DNA of 45,662 bases, taken from assembly GCF_030646615.1 (NCBI RefSeq), contig NZ_JAUSLG010000075.1:1-45662 (forward strand), in the 5' to 3' direction. The DNA comes from Phenylobacterium sp. (GTDB lineage Bacteria; Pseudomonadota; Alphaproteobacteria; Caulobacterales; Caulobacteraceae). The notes beneath the pieces are model-generated. The model did not search any database. It saw only the letters and a list, made by a program, of their open reading frames with translations, and was not told where the DNA came from. The position numbers were made by a program, and so were the translations under genes. Below are positions 45,201 through 45,662 of the stretch, piece after piece. The stretch's first letter is position 1. Every line of letters starts with the position of its first letter.

Positions 45201-45310
45201 CCCTCCCCCGTGCGGGGGAGGGTTGGGAGGGGGGTGAAACTCCGCCTCTCCTTCATGATCGCAATCCGCCAACACCCCCACCCCAACCCCTCCCCGCAAG
45301 GGGGAGGGGC
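45201..45310. repeat. Composite inverted repeat between serC and serA
   Basis: Left arm 45201-45236: CCCTCCCCCG/CGGGGGAGGG hairpin plus a GTTGGGAGGGGGGTG tail. Right arm 45274-45310 is its imperfect reverse complement with its own CCCCTCCCC/GGGGAGGGG hairpin (45287-45309). The centre is about 37 bases. This is the form of C/G-rich dispersed repeats of high-G+C alphaproteobacteria. Confidence 0.7.
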
Positions 45311-45330
45311 TCTGATGAAGAGAACCGCCC

Positions 45331-45662
45331 ATGCCCCGCGTCCTCATCGCCGACAAGCTGAGCCCCGCCGCCATCGAGATCTTCAAGCAACGCGGCGTCG
45401 ACGCCGATGTGAAGACCGGCCTGTCGAAAGACGAACTGCTGAAGATCATCGCCGACTATGACGGCCTGGCCGTCCGCTCGGCCACCAAGGCCGACAAGGA
45501 CGTCATCGCCGCGGCCAAGAACATGAAGGTCATCGGCCGGGCCGGCATCGGGGTCGACAATGTCGACATCCCCGCCGCCACCGCCGCCGGCATCGTGGTG
45601 ATGAACACCCCCTTCGGCAACTCGATCACCACGGCCGAACACGCCATCGCCATGATGTTCGC
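45331..45662 (+). CDS. serA: D-3-phosphoglycerate dehydrogenase, N-terminal part (runs off the right edge)
   Basis: SerA oxidises 3-phosphoglycerate, the first step of serine synthesis. The visible 110 residues start at ATG 45331 with PRVLIADKLSPAAIEIF and include VIGRAGIGVDNVDIPAAT and NTPFGNSITTAEHAIAMM, all typical of SerA. The NAD-binding loop and C-terminal ACT domain, if any, are beyond the window. It lies after serC with an intervening repeat. Confidence 0.93.
   Translation, partial: MPRVLIADKLSPAAIEIFKQRGVDADVKTGLSKDELLKIIADYDGLAVRSATKADKDVIAAAKNMKVIGRAGIGVDNVDIPAATAAGIVVMNTPFGNSITTAEHAIAMMF

Overview
The window is a gene-dense, high-G+C chromosomal segment of an alphaproteobacterium, most likely a member of Caulobacterales (Caulobacter/Phenylobacterium-like). 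The reasons are the class I lysyl-tRNA synthetase, the COQ9-family protein, the D-aminoacylase, an OMP_b-brl-type barrel, CtrA-like boxes and the serC-serA pair. I saw no tRNA, rRNA or CRISPR array. Most genes are housekeeping. Three stretches (about 1-720, 13600-14460 and 29240-31210) have visibly lower G+C and look acquired or decayed.

Layout. 1-726: the 5' end of a frameshifted AAA ATPase, then apparently non-coding DNA. 727-3402: a MoeB/ThiF-like enzyme divergent from hslV-hslU. 3406-6255: the EF-P pathway, with epmA and an epmB/kamA-like gene divergent from efp. 6265-8863: ku and a carboxylesterase. 9103-12915: an outer-membrane barrel and a TonB-dependent receptor. 13014-18108: a P-loop kinase-like protein, a secreted hypothetical, recQ and a D-aminoacylase. 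18262-20827: modABC with a convergent modE-like gene and a ModE-type operator in front of modA. 21145-24353: a lipoprotein, then a cytosine methyltransferase, cysK and vsr. 24436-29239: small conserved genes, nth, class I lysS and ccmC-ccmD-ccmG.

29240-31210 is the main accessory island. It holds a broken ISXO2/IS1595-type transposase tail, a strongly structured non-coding stretch, a stand-alone Cas2/VapD-like small protein, a small divergent ORF and a DUF3800 gene closed by a terminator hairpin. Next comes a membrane protein-XRE regulator pair with a duplicated operator. The island is the best candidate for an undescribed system in this window.

31826-45662: coq9, rpsU (apparently with a CTG start), ftsH, folP, an unknown gene coupled to a short-chain dehydrogenase, thiD with a nucleotidyltransferase, phzF, a secreted hypothetical, a hybrid histidine kinase split by an in-frame TAG, a small gene behind two CtrA-like boxes, a membrane protein whose ribosome binding site lies in a perfect 13-bp hairpin, and serC-serA, with serA running off the right edge. 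Dispersed palindromic repeats occur at 33036, 40287 and 45201.
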